Below are positions 45,502 through 53,435 of a stretch of 64,000 nt of DNA, in pieces (position 1 is the first letter of the stretch; every line of letters starts with the position of its first letter). The translations under genes and the position numbers were made by a program. The notes beneath the pieces were generated by a model that saw nothing but the letters and a program-made list of their open reading frames with translations, was not told where the DNA came from and made no database searches. This DNA is from JAHEEL01 sp963836085 (GTDB lineage Bacteria > Actinomycetota > Acidimicrobiia > Spongiisociales > UBA5794): the NCBI GenBank assembly GCA_963836085.1, contig CAWIHT010000011.1, forward strand, positions 62,001 to 126,000, in the 5' to 3' direction.

Positions 45502-46790
45502 CCAATCATCTTGACGATGGAGGCACCCTCCTTCCCGACACCGCTGAGTACGAACCGGATGTCGATGCCAAGCCGTCGCTGCTGGAGTCGCGGGCGCTGC
45601 GGTACACGGCCCTTGCCCTTGCTGGTGTGCTTCTCCTCTCGGTTGTTCAGGCGATCGCCGGTACCACCGAGCTGACATCTTCCGGCACATGGGCCGCAGC
45701 CATCCGCCTTGCGGTTCCGATCATGCTCGCCGGCCTCGGCGGTTTGTTCTCTGAGCGCGCCGGCGTCGTGAACATCGGCCTCGAGGGGATGATGATTGCG
45801 GGTACATGGTTCGGAGCCTGGGCAGGATGGGAGTTCGGTCCGTGGTACGGCGTCGCCTTCGGCATCATCGGTGGAGCGATCTTCGGCCTGATCCATGCCA
45901 TCGCCACGGTCACGTTTGCGGTCGACCACATCGTCTCGGGTGTCGCGATCAATATCTTGGCGGCAGGGGTCGTCCGGTTCCTCTCCGTCGTCGTCTACGA
46001 CGCGGAGTCGGGTGGCGGCGCTACGCAGTCACCGCGGATCCAGTCGCAGATCGGCACGTTCGACGTTCCGCTCTTATCGGATGCGTTCAACTGGATCGAG
46101 GACCAAGCCATCTTCTTCATCTCGGACGTGGCGGGTCTCTTCGCTGGGTTCACGACGAAGATGTCGTGGCTGACGCTGGTTGCGCTCCTCGTCATCCCGG
46201 TGACCTGGTGGCTGTTGTGGCGCACGGCGTGGGGCCTGCGCCTCCGGTCATGCGGTGAAAACCCGTATGCGGCCGAGTCGCTCGGCGTCCGGGTGCTTCG
46301 CATGAAGTACTACGGCGTGGTGATCTCGGGTGCGCTTGCCGGACTCGGCGGTGCCTACCTGGTGGTCGTCCAGGCCGGCATCTATCGAGAGGGCATGACG
46401 GCCGGACGAGGCTTCATTGGTCTCGCCGCGTTGATCTTCGGCAACTGGTTCCCGTTCGGTGTCGCTGCCGGCGCCTCTGTGTTCGGCTATGCCGACGCGC
46501 TGAGCCTGCGCCAGGGCGAGGCGGTCCACGCGCTCTTGCTCGTCGCAGCCATCGCACTCGTGCTGATGGCCGTGTGGTCGGTCAGGAAGGGCAAGGCAAC
46601 AGGGGCGATCATCCAGGGTGTTGCTGCGGCATTCTTCCTCGGGTGGTATCTGATGACGGATACCGTACCGACCCAGGTGGTTGCCGCACTGCCGTACCTG
46701 GTCACCCTGCTGGTCCTGTCGTTGGCAACCCAGCGTCTGCGGATGCCCGCAGCCGACGGCCTGAGATACCGCAAGGGCGAAGCGGTGTAG
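45498..46790 (+). CDS. nucleoside ABC importer permease 2 (NupQ-like)
   Basis: 430 residues, multi-pass. Key blocks: GGLFSERAGVVNIGLEGMMIAG, HIVSGVAINILAAG, and GLRLRSCGENPYAAESLGV, the coupling loop. The first 60 residues are an extra cytoplasmic stretch. It is the last gene of the operon and is followed by repeat strings. Confidence 0.9.
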   Translation: MTNHLDDGGTLLPDTAEYEPDVDAKPSLLESRALRYTALALAGVLLLSVVQAIAGTTELTSSGTWAAAIRLAVPIMLAGLGGLFSERAGVVNIGLEGMMIAGTWFGAWAGWEFGPWYGVAFGIIGGAIFGLIHAIATVTFAVDHIVSGVAINILAAGVVRFLSVVVYDAESGGGATQSPRIQSQIGTFDVPLLSDAFNWIEDQAIFFISDVAGLFAGFTTKMSWLTLVALLVIPVTWWLLWRTAWGLRLRSCGENPYAAESLGVRVLRMKYYGVVISGALAGLGGAYLVVVQAGIYREGMTAGRGFIGLAALIFGNWFPFGVAAGASVFGYADALSLRQGEAVHALLLVAAIALVLMAVWSVRKGKATGAIIQGVAAAFFLGWYLMTDTVPTQVVAALPYLVTLLVLSLATQRLRMPAADGLRYRKGEAV

Positions 46791-46792
46791 AG

Positions 46793-47003
46793 AGCTACCA
46801 GCTACCAGCTAGGAGAGAACTCCGACCCTCACCGCGGGCCGGGGTTCTCCCACGTGGGAGGCCGGTGCGACGTCTGTCTCAGGCTTCGGGATCGGGATGC
46901 TGCGGGGTTCGCAGAACGACTCGTGCCACGCTCACGCCGTTCGACACAGAGACGCGACGAGTGTATGGGTTGGTAGCTGGAGGCCCTGGAGTCTGGCGTC
47001 TGG
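46793..47003. repeat. AGCTGG-type strings in the gap after the importer operon
   Basis: GCTACCAGCTACCAGCTAGG at 46795-46814 and TTGGTAGCTGGAGGCCCTGG ... GGCGTCTGGCTC at about 46970-47003 belong to the second dispersed family. The stretch in between has no gene. On both sides the neighbouring genes converge. Confidence 0.55.
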
Positions 47004-47004
47004 C

Positions 47005-47874
47005 TCAGCCGCTGCTTCCGAAGAACCGCACCGACTGCAGCGCCAGTTCGTTGAACGGCGGGCGGTCGCCGGCGGGTTCGGCTGGGTAGGTGCTCTTCAC
47101 TTCGATCAGCAGTTCGGTCGTCCCGAGGCTCGCGATCGGTACGCGCTGGGCGTCGTTGGTGTTCGTGAGGCGTCCGGAGATGTCGATCGTCAGATCGTCA
47201 GTCGTGATCAGATATCCCTGAATCTTGTAGTTCTTCCTGAACCGCTCGTCGTCGAACAGGTTCTGCAACTCGATCTCGGTGATGCGGACCGGCTCTGCGA
47301 ATGTGAAGGTCAGGGAAGCATCGACGCCGCGAGCCCCATCGTCATTCCAGTCGGTGTCCTCATCGCCGTCGATGAGGTGCTCCGGTTCGTGACCGGTCAG
47401 GAAGGAACTGGCCTCGACTGAACTCGGGAAGAGTTCAACTGTGGCGACCGGGATGGTGGTGGATGTCGACGATGTCGTGGACGACTCAGCGGAGCCGTTG
47501 TCGCTGCGGAAGACGTTGAAGATGAGGGCCGCGAGGGCGACGAGGAGTACAACGGCTACGAGGACACCGAGGGCACGACCACCGGGTGACGTGCGCAGCG
47601 TCGGGGCCGGGGCCACAGGGAGTGGATCCTGGCTGAGTCGGGCACCACATTGCTCACAATGCCGGTTGTAGTCCGGGTTCTGTGCTCCACACGAGGGGCA
47701 GGTCGTGGCGGGGATTGACGGAACCACGGGTTCCGTCGGGGGGACGATGTCGGTGCTGTCGGTCGTCTCACGGGGCGGTGCCGGCTGGCGGCGCGGCTTC
47801 TCCGGCTCCGGAGGTGCCTCCCCGAGTTCGAAGGGTTCGAACAAGTCGTCGAAATCGGGTTTGTCCTGGTCCAT
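47005..47874 (-). CDS. zinc-ribbon, membrane-spanning protein with a C-terminal discoidin/NADase-type glycan-binding domain
   Basis: 289 residues from ATG 47874. An acidic Pro-rich start, then a zinc ribbon (CPSCGAQNPDYNRHCEQCG). A membrane helix (LGVLVAVVLLVALAALIFNVF) and a Ser/Thr linker follow. The C-terminal domain is a galactose-binding-like beta-sandwich: HLIDGDEDTDWND, LTFTFAEPVRITEIEL, ending LNEL-type text. The layout puts the zinc ribbon inside and the sandwich outside the cell. This architecture is known in actinobacteria near kinase or sensor proteins, but its role is not established. Confidence 0.7.
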   Translation of the reverse strand: MDQDKPDFDDLFEPFELGEAPPEPEKPRRQPAPPRETTDSTDIVPPTEPVVPSIPATTCPSCGAQNPDYNRHCEQCGARLSQDPLPVAPAPTLRTSPGGRALGVLVAVVLLVALAALIFNVFRSDNGSAESSTTSSTSTTIPVATVELFPSSVEASSFLTGHEPEHLIDGDEDTDWNDDGARGVDASLTFTFAEPVRITEIELQNLFDDERFRKNYKIQGYLITTDDLTIDISGRLTNTNDAQRVPIASLGTTELLIEVKSTYPAEPAGDRPPFNELALQSVRFFGSSG

Positions 47875-47919
47875 CCGTTCACAATCTCTCAGCGGTCTGT
47901 GTCCGGTATTGTGGCACGA

Positions 47920-48039
47920 ATGCCGTGTATTGCCGTTGTTCGTGTTGCTGAGCCATGGTCCGTGGGAAACATCATCGGGGCCCTCTTCCTTGTCGCGGTG
48001 ATCGCGGCCGCCGTCTACTGGTGGTTGAGGCGTCGATAG
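47920..48039 (+). CDS. possible single-helix microprotein
   Basis: 39 codons from ATG 47920 to TAG 48037-48039. The product is one hydrophobic helix (NIIGALFLVAVIAAAVYWW) capped by RRR. No Shine-Dalgarno is evident. TATTGT lies 8 bases upstream of the ATG, so translation from a leaderless message is possible. Too short for family recognition; offered because a helix plus Arg cap is unlikely by chance. Confidence 0.35.
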   Translation: MPCIAVVRVAEPWSVGNIIGALFLVAVIAAAVYWWLRRR

Positions 48040-48092
48040 GCGGTCGTCCGGCTCCCGGTTTCGTGTCACACACGATCCCTACGATGCTCGGC

Positions 48093-49424
48093 ATGGCTTC
48101 CTACGAGTGCACCCAGTGTTCCTATCAGACGAGTCGATGGATGGGCTTCTGCCCCCAATGCCGAGGCTCGGCGACGGTCGTCGAATCCGGCGCGAGAGCG
48201 TCCGAGGCACCGATGCCGGTCGGCGACGTCTCTTCCGAGCCGGTTCGGCGACTGAAGACCGGAATCGGCGAATTCGACCGGGTCCTTGGTGGCGGTCTTA
48301 TCCCAGGCTCTGTTGCACTCCTCGGAGGTGCACCCGGCGTTGGCAAGTCCACGCTCGTACTCGAGATCGGGGCTGCGATCTCAGGTTCAGGTGCGGGCGT
48401 CCTCATCGCCACCGGCGAGGAGTCGCGTAGCCAGGTCGGGTTGCGAGCCCGGCGCGTCGGTGCCGCGGTGGACGGCCTTCTTGTGTCCACTGAATCGGAC
48501 GTTGAGCGTCTCGCCGCGCTCATCCGATCCGGGTCGTGGCCGGTCGTTGTCGTCGACTCCATCCAGACCGTGACGGGAGCTTCTGGTGGTACCAGCGGGT
48601 CGACGGCGCTCGTCCGAGAGGTAGCGGCTCAGCTGATCTCGGCGGCCAAAGAGAGCGGTGTCGTAGTGCTCCTCATCGGTCACGTGACCAAGGATGGGGC
48701 GATCGCCGGACCGAAGAGCCTTGAGCACATGGTTGACGTTGTGCTGTCGCTCGATGGCGACGCTCACCGCAACCTTCGCTTCCTTCGGGGAACCAAGAAC
48801 CGATTCGGATCCGTGCACGAGGTCGGGGTATTCGAGATGACCGATCGCGGTCTCGACCCGCTGGCTGATCCGAGCGCAGTCCTCGCCGGAAGCCGCTCCA
48901 GTTCGGTCGCGGGCAGCGTGCTGTTTCCGGCGCTTGATGGACGTCGCTCCCTCCTCGTGGAGATCCAGGCGCTCGCTGTTGAGACGTCGGCTGCGCAGCC
49001 ACGCCGGAGCGTGAAGGGGTTGGCCGTGTCACGGGTCCATCAGGTCATCGCTTCGATCGAACGTCACTGCGGGATCAAGATGGGCAATCGCGAGGTCTAC
49101 GTGTCGGTGATGGGCGGTATCTCGACAACCGAACCCGCGGCGGACCTTCCGATGGCTCTGGCAATCGGGTCGGCGGTGTCGGGTATTCCGATGGGATCGA
49201 TCGCCGCATGGGGGGAAGTCGCCCTCACGGGCGAGGTTCGTTCGGTCGACCAGTCGGGCCGACGCCGATCCGAGAGTCGGCGTCTTGGGGTCGATCATGT
49301 GCTCGAAGCCGGCGACGGTCGCGGGATCGCGGACATCTTCAGCGAGGTGGGCATCGGTCGGGCCACGTCGTCGGGCGGGAGCCGCCTTCGCGCGGTCCGG
49401 GATGCAGGGAGTTCCGATGCGTGA
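48093..49424 (+). CDS. radA: DNA repair protein RadA
   Basis: 443 residues from ATG 48093 (another ATG three codons earlier). RecA-like helicase that extends D-loops in recombination. The N-terminal zinc finger is CTQCSYQTSRWMGFCPQC. Walker A is GGAPGVGKST, the RadA-specific KNRFG motif is present (TKNRFGS), and the C-terminal Lon-like domain holds GGISTTEPAADLP. It is followed after 42 bases by disA, the same order as in many Gram-positive bacteria, where RadA modulates DisA. Confidence 0.93.
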   Translation: MASYECTQCSYQTSRWMGFCPQCRGSATVVESGARASEAPMPVGDVSSEPVRRLKTGIGEFDRVLGGGLIPGSVALLGGAPGVGKSTLVLEIGAAISGSGAGVLIATGEESRSQVGLRARRVGAAVDGLLVSTESDVERLAALIRSGSWPVVVVDSIQTVTGASGGTSGSTALVREVAAQLISAAKESGVVVLLIGHVTKDGAIAGPKSLEHMVDVVLSLDGDAHRNLRFLRGTKNRFGSVHEVGVFEMTDRGLDPLADPSAVLAGSRSSSVAGSVLFPALDGRRSLLVEIQALAVETSAAQPRRSVKGLAVSRVHQVIASIERHCGIKMGNREVYVSVMGGISTTEPAADLPMALAIGSAVSGIPMGSIAAWGEVALTGEVRSVDQSGRRRSESRRLGVDHVLEAGDGRGIADIFSEVGIGRATSSGGSRLRAVRDAGSSDA

Positions 49425-49466
49425 TCGTCCTCACCTCGTCGATTGATGGACTAGCCTGCGGCTTTG

Positions 49467-50528
49467 ATGACACCGAATTCACCGCCATCACTCGATGTAC
49501 TGCGCCGGTTCGCTCCGGGAACAACCCTCCGCGACGGAGCCGAACTGATCTTCCGGCACGGCACCGGTGTGCTGATGGTGCTGGCCTCAAGCAGCGAGAT
49601 CGACGACCTCTGCACGGGTGGCTTCCGTTTCGTCGACGTTCCGGTCACGGCCCAGCGCATCGCCGAACTCGCGAAGATGGACGGTGGGATCGTGATCGAC
49701 GATACGACGAACACCATCACTCGGGCCAATGTCCACTTCATCCCCGACCCACGCATCCCCACGGATGAGACCGGGACTCGCTTCCGGACTGCAGATCGAC
49801 TGGCGTCGCAGACCGGTCTGCCGGTCCTCGCAGTCAGTGAGGAAGGCCGAGATCTCGCGGTCGTGTTTGTTGGTGACGAACGATTCGTGCTGAAGTCCCC
49901 AACCGCCCTGTTCGGTGAAGCGAACCGGCGACTCCAATCGCTGGAACGCCTCCGCGGCCGCCTCGACGATGCTGTTGAACGCTTGTCACTGTACGAAATC
50001 GATGACATCGTCACGATGAGAGACGCTGTGAAGGTGATCCAGCGCGCAGCGCTCGTCCTCAGACACGCCGACGAACTCGAGTTGATCGCCGTCGAACTCG
50101 GCGATGAGGCCCCGCTGGTGCAACTCCAGGCCACCGATGTTGCCGAGGGGGTTCCCGAACTCATCGATCTTGTGAACGCCGACTATCAGCCCCGCAAACC
50201 GAGACGCGGGTCTTCGGTGCTGCCGAAACTGGCTGAGATGTCGACGAAGGATCTCTATCACACCGCACACGTTGGGGAAGTGCTCGGTCTCATGCCGCTG
50301 GACTCCGAGGTGAGTCCGCGCGGCGTTCGGGCCCTCGCCGCTGTGCCGAGGATCCCCGACTCGGTCCGGAATCGCATTCAGAAGCGCTTCGGAACGTATC
50401 AGCGTCTTCGCTCCACGTCGGTCGAGGAACTCGACCAGATTGACGGTGTGGGTCCGAAGCGTGCTTCGAGGATCCGGGCGTACCTCGATCAGGGCAACGG
50501 GAACTTCGCTCCCCACCTCGAGGACTGA
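49467..50528 (+). CDS. disA: DisA-type diadenylate cyclase with altered catalytic motifs
   Basis: 353 residues from ATG 49467. DisA makes c-di-AMP from two ATP and scans DNA for branched structures. The DAC domain is clear (TLRDGAELIFRHGTGVLMVL), but the DGA motif reads DGG (72-74) and the RHR motif reads RFR (105-107, in GTRFRTAD). The helical linker and the C-terminal HhH DNA-binding domain (DQIDGVGPKRASRIRAYL) are normal. Asp72, Gly73 and both Arg are kept, so activity may remain, perhaps reduced. Neighbours radA and carD fit the family context. Confidence 0.9.
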   Translation: MTPNSPPSLDVLRRFAPGTTLRDGAELIFRHGTGVLMVLASSSEIDDLCTGGFRFVDVPVTAQRIAELAKMDGGIVIDDTTNTITRANVHFIPDPRIPTDETGTRFRTADRLASQTGLPVLAVSEEGRDLAVVFVGDERFVLKSPTALFGEANRRLQSLERLRGRLDDAVERLSLYEIDDIVTMRDAVKVIQRAALVLRHADELELIAVELGDEAPLVQLQATDVAEGVPELIDLVNADYQPRKPRRGSSVLPKLAEMSTKDLYHTAHVGEVLGLMPLDSEVSPRGVRALAAVPRIPDSVRNRIQKRFGTYQRLRSTSVEELDQIDGVGPKRASRIRAYLDQGNGNFAPHLED

Positions 50529-50593
50529 CCGCCGCCCGCCGGTACCGCGTGAGCGACCGGTACACTTTCAGTTCCGCGACCCCACGGTGACAC

Positions 50594-51523
50594 TTGGCGA
50601 CGAAGAAACCAGCTGCGACGAAGAAGACTCCCGCGAAGAAGGCTCCTGCGAAGAAGTCGGCTCCTGCGAAGAAGACCACAGCCACAAAGAAGGCTCCGGT
50701 CAAGAAGGCTCCGGCGAAGAAGCCTGCGACGGCGAAGAAGCCTGCGGCGAAGACGACTCCCGCGAAGAAGGCTCCGGCGAAGAGGTCGGCTCCCGCGAAG
50801 AAGACCACAGCCAAGAAGAAGCCTGCGGCGAAGAAGCCTGCGGCGAAGAAGCCTGCGGCGAAGAAGCCTGCGGCGAAGAAGCCTGCGGCGAAGAAGACCA
50901 CAGCCAAGAAGAAGCCTGCGGCGAAGAAGGCTCCTGCGAAGGAGTCGGCAACGACGCGACCATCGGCGAAGCAAGCTGCAGCGTCTACGCCACCGGCGAA
51001 GAAGTCGACCGCAAAGGCTGATCCGTTCAAAGTCGGCGACAAGGTCGTGTACCCACATCACGGTGCCGCGACCATCGTCCGCAAGGAGAAGCACGAGTTC
51101 AAGGGCGAGAAGCAGAACTTCTACGTCCTCGAGATCGCAACCGATCAGCTCATCGTGCGCGTGCCGGCTGCGTCGTCGATCGAACGTGGCGTGCGCCCGG
51201 TGATCTCCAAGTCGAAGGCCAGGCAAGTCTTCCAGACGCTTCGTAGCGAGCCGCAAGAAGCCGGGTCCAACTGGAGCCGGTGGTACAAGGTCCTGACCGA
51301 GAAGATCAACAGTGGTGACATCTTCCAGGTTGCCGAAGTGATCCGGGATCTTGACTACGCCCAGAAGATCAAGGGGATCTCGCCGGCGCTCAAGCGGATG
51401 CTCGCAAAGGCTCGGTTGATCATCATCAGCGAACTTCAGTTCTCGCTCGCGGTATCCGAGGAGGAAGCAACCAAGCGCCTCGAACGGGCCCTCCCAAAGG
51501 TCGAGACAGACGAAGACGCCTAG
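50594..51523 (+). CDS. carD: CarD-family RNA polymerase-binding regulator with histone-H1-like N-terminal tail
   Basis: 309 residues. Residues from about 143 are a full CarD: FKVGDKVVYPHHGAATIV opens the RNA polymerase interaction domain, and EVIRDLDYAQKIKGISPALKRML is the DNA-binding helical part. CarD stabilises open promoter complexes. Residues 1-142 are an unusual basic tail of AKK, PAKK and PAAKK units, almost only Lys, Ala, Pro and Thr, like histone H1 tails. Five exact 15-base repeats lie within (50821-50895). The TTG start has no strong Shine-Dalgarno, so part of the tail could be optional. Known CarD proteins are near 160 residues. ispD follows. Confidence 0.85.
   Translation: MATKKPAATKKTPAKKAPAKKSAPAKKTTATKKAPVKKAPAKKPATAKKPAAKTTPAKKAPAKRSAPAKKTTAKKKPAAKKPAAKKPAAKKPAAKKPAAKKTTAKKKPAAKKAPAKESATTRPSAKQAAASTPPAKKSTAKADPFKVGDKVVYPHHGAATIVRKEKHEFKGEKQNFYVLEIATDQLIVRVPAASSIERGVRPVISKSKARQVFQTLRSEPQEAGSNWSRWYKVLTEKINSGDIFQVAEVIRDLDYAQKIKGISPALKRMLAKARLIIISELQFSLAVSEEEATKRLERALPKVETDEDA
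50821..50895 (+). repeat. five tandem copies of a 15-base unit inside carD
   Basis: GCCTGCGGCGAAGAA occurs five times without change, at 50821, 50836, 50851, 50866 and 50881. Each unit codes for five residues, so copy-number changes would keep the frame. The regularity also opens long shadow frames on both strands. Confidence 0.9.
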
Positions 51524-51554
51524 CGGCCTCTTTGCTTCGGATAGCATCCGGGAC

Positions 51555-52187
51555 ATGGACGAACGCACCCGGATCTGGGGAATCCTGCTGGCGGCCGGTC
51601 GCGGAACGCGATTCGGTAGGGAGAAACACGACCTGGAGCTCGGTGGCGTCCCGCTCTGGCAGCATTCCCACCGTGCCCTGCTCGATGGTGGGGTTGACAC
51701 GCTCGTGGTGGTGGGAGATCTCGACGGTTGGGTTTCCGGCGGCGATCGACGCCAGGACTCCGTTGCGGCTGGCCTATCCCAGATTCCGGATCACGATGGA
51801 TTCGTGCTCATTCACGATGCCGCGCGGCCGTTGCTGTCGGCGGATCTCGTAGAGAGCGTCATCACGAGACTGCGGATCGGAGACGTCGACGGTGTCATTC
51901 CCGCGGTCGCGGTGAAAGATACGATCAAACGTGTGGCCGGCGAGTGGATCGTCGAGACCGTGGACCGGAGCGAATTGGTCGCGGTTCAGACACCGCAAGG
52001 CTTCAACTTGCGGGTCCTGCGAGCGGCACACGAGGCTGCTGGCTTCGACGCTACCGACGACGCGGCGATGGTGGAGGCGAACGGTGGCTCGGTGGTCTTC
52101 GTCGAAGGCGACCCGGCAAACATCAAAGTGACCTATCCGGAGGATCTCCCGGTGGCCGAGGCGCTACGATCTCGTGACTATGAGTGA
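51555..52187 (+). CDS. ispD: 2-C-methyl-D-erythritol 4-phosphate cytidylyltransferase
   Basis: 210 residues from ATG 51555. Third step of the MEP isoprenoid pathway: CTP plus MEP. N-terminal nucleotide loop ILLAAGRGTRFG, the RQDSV block in DRRQDSVAAGL, HDAARPLLSADLV, and the end NIKVTYPEDL. It overlaps ispF by 8 bases. The order carD-ispD-ispF-cysS-rlmB is conserved in actinobacteria; here a GDPD gene stands between ispF and cysS on the other strand. Confidence 0.93.
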   Translation: MDERTRIWGILLAAGRGTRFGREKHDLELGGVPLWQHSHRALLDGGVDTLVVVGDLDGWVSGGDRRQDSVAAGLSQIPDHDGFVLIHDAARPLLSADLVESVITRLRIGDVDGVIPAVAVKDTIKRVAGEWIVETVDRSELVAVQTPQGFNLRVLRAAHEAAGFDATDDAAMVEANGGSVVFVEGDPANIKVTYPEDLPVAEALRSRDYE

Positions 52188-52665
52188 TTCAAGAGTGAAG
52201 GTCGGGTGGGGGTTCGATGCGCACCGGTTCGGCGGCGTCGGGCCAATACGGCTCGCAGGCGTCGAGGTCGACAGCACGCGGGGCATTGAGGCAACCAGCG
52301 ATGGCGATGTGGTCGCTCACGCACTCTCTGACGCCCTGCTGGGTTCGATGGCGCTCGGCGATCTCGGCCAGCACTTCCCGTCATCCAACCCGGAGATGCA
52401 GGGCATCGATTCGATGCAGATCCTCTCGGCCGTTGCGCGCCGGGTTGAGGATCGGGCCCATCTCATCAACAACGTCGACGTGACGGTGGTCTCCCAGTCA
52501 GTGAGGATCGACCCATATCGTGAGGCGATGCGTGATCGCCTCGCAGCCACGCTCCGCATCGATCGTTCCTCGGTGTCGATCAAAGCAACGACCACCGACT
52601 CCATGGGATCGATCGGCGCCGACGAAGGAATCGCCGTCGCCGCCGTCGTCACCGTCTACCGCTGA
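52180..52665 (+). CDS. ispF: 2-C-methyl-D-erythritol 2,4-cyclodiphosphate synthase
   Basis: 161 residues from ATG 52180. It cyclises CDP-ME 2-phosphate, the step two after IspD. Zinc ligands are in GFDAHRF and GDVVAHALSDALLG; DLGQHFPSSNPE and the end ATTTDSMGSIGADEGI complete the site. Overlaps ispD at its start and the convergent GDPD gene by 17 bases at its end. Confidence 0.93.
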   Translation: MSDSRVKVGWGFDAHRFGGVGPIRLAGVEVDSTRGIEATSDGDVVAHALSDALLGSMALGDLGQHFPSSNPEMQGIDSMQILSAVARRVEDRAHLINNVDVTVVSQSVRIDPYREAMRDRLAATLRIDRSSVSIKATTTDSMGSIGADEGIAVAAVVTVYR

Positions 52666-53362
52666 ACGTCTCCGCCATCAGCCCCGGATCGTCGGTGAAG
52701 ATACCGCCGACGCCTGCGTCGGCGAGCGCCACCGCATGGGCCGGTTCATTCACCGTCCAGACGAGCACGGCAAGGTCATCCGCCGCCTCGACGATCCGGG
52801 AGGCGTCCGGTAGCGTGCGTTCCAGCGACAGGTTCACCGACACATGCCCGTCAGCCCGGGCCCGCTCGATCACGTCAAACGGGTCGAATGCGGTCGCCGC
52901 GAGTTGACCGGTCGGGATCATCGGGGCGAGGCTCTTGAACGCGGCAAGCATCGCCGGGTCGAACGAAGAGACGAGAACTCGGTCGGTCGTTTGGTGGCGT
53001 GCGACCCAGTCCACGACCGATGCGGCGAAACCGACCGAAGGGTCGTAGTCGGCCTCTCTTGGGTCGTTCTTGATCTCGATGTTGAGCAGAGCGGTCGGCC
53101 CGAGCACCTCCCAGGCTTCGTCGAGGGTCGGGACCCAGGGCGTCGTTGCTTTGATCTCGGCGAGGTCGAGTTCGACGAACGGGGGTGCGTCGGGTGTCGA
53201 GCGGTCTTCGTGATGGATCACGATGGCGCCGTCCCGACTCGGCCGCACATCGAGTTCGACGCCATCGGCGCCAAGTTCAACGGCAAGGGCGTACGCCTCG
53301 ACGGTGTTTGCCTGCACGTGGGCCGAAGCCCCACGATGTCCATAGATCAGAAAGTCACCCAT
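52649..53362 (-). CDS. glycerophosphodiester phosphodiesterase family protein
   Basis: 237 residues, GDPD fold. GHRGAS (His9-Arg10) starts the metal site, GVELDVRPSRDG gives the Glu/Asp pair, and HHEDRST the second His. The end VWTVNEPAHA is typical. No signal peptide, so cytoplasmic hydrolysis of glycerophosphodiesters is likely. It is convergent with ispF, sharing 17 bases, and divergent from cysS. Confidence 0.85.
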   Translation of the reverse strand: MGDFLIYGHRGASAHVQANTVEAYALAVELGADGVELDVRPSRDGAIVIHHEDRSTPDAPPFVELDLAEIKATTPWVPTLDEAWEVLGPTALLNIEIKNDPREADYDPSVGFAASVVDWVARHQTTDRVLVSSFDPAMLAAFKSLAPMIPTGQLAATAFDPFDVIERARADGHVSVNLSLERTLPDASRIVEAADDLAVLVWTVNEPAHAVALADAGVGGIFTDDPGLMAETFSGRR

Positions 53363-53435
53363 CCCCAGGACTCTAGGCGCTGCGAACCCTGGGTTCGCAG
53401 CGTTGACAGCCTGGTCGGCGGTAGCATCGGTTGCG

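Noticed and set aside
50489..51700. A 403-codon open frame on the minus strand and a 193-codon frame at 50440-51021
   Set aside because: Both are shadows of the repetitive Lys/Ala tail of CarD. Their products are Leu/Arg or Glu/Asp repeats with no domain, and the minus frame runs antisense to carD and ispD.
53403..53427. TTGACA and TAGCAT as a promoter for cysS
   Set aside because: The spacer is only 13 bases, too short for a sigma-70-type promoter.
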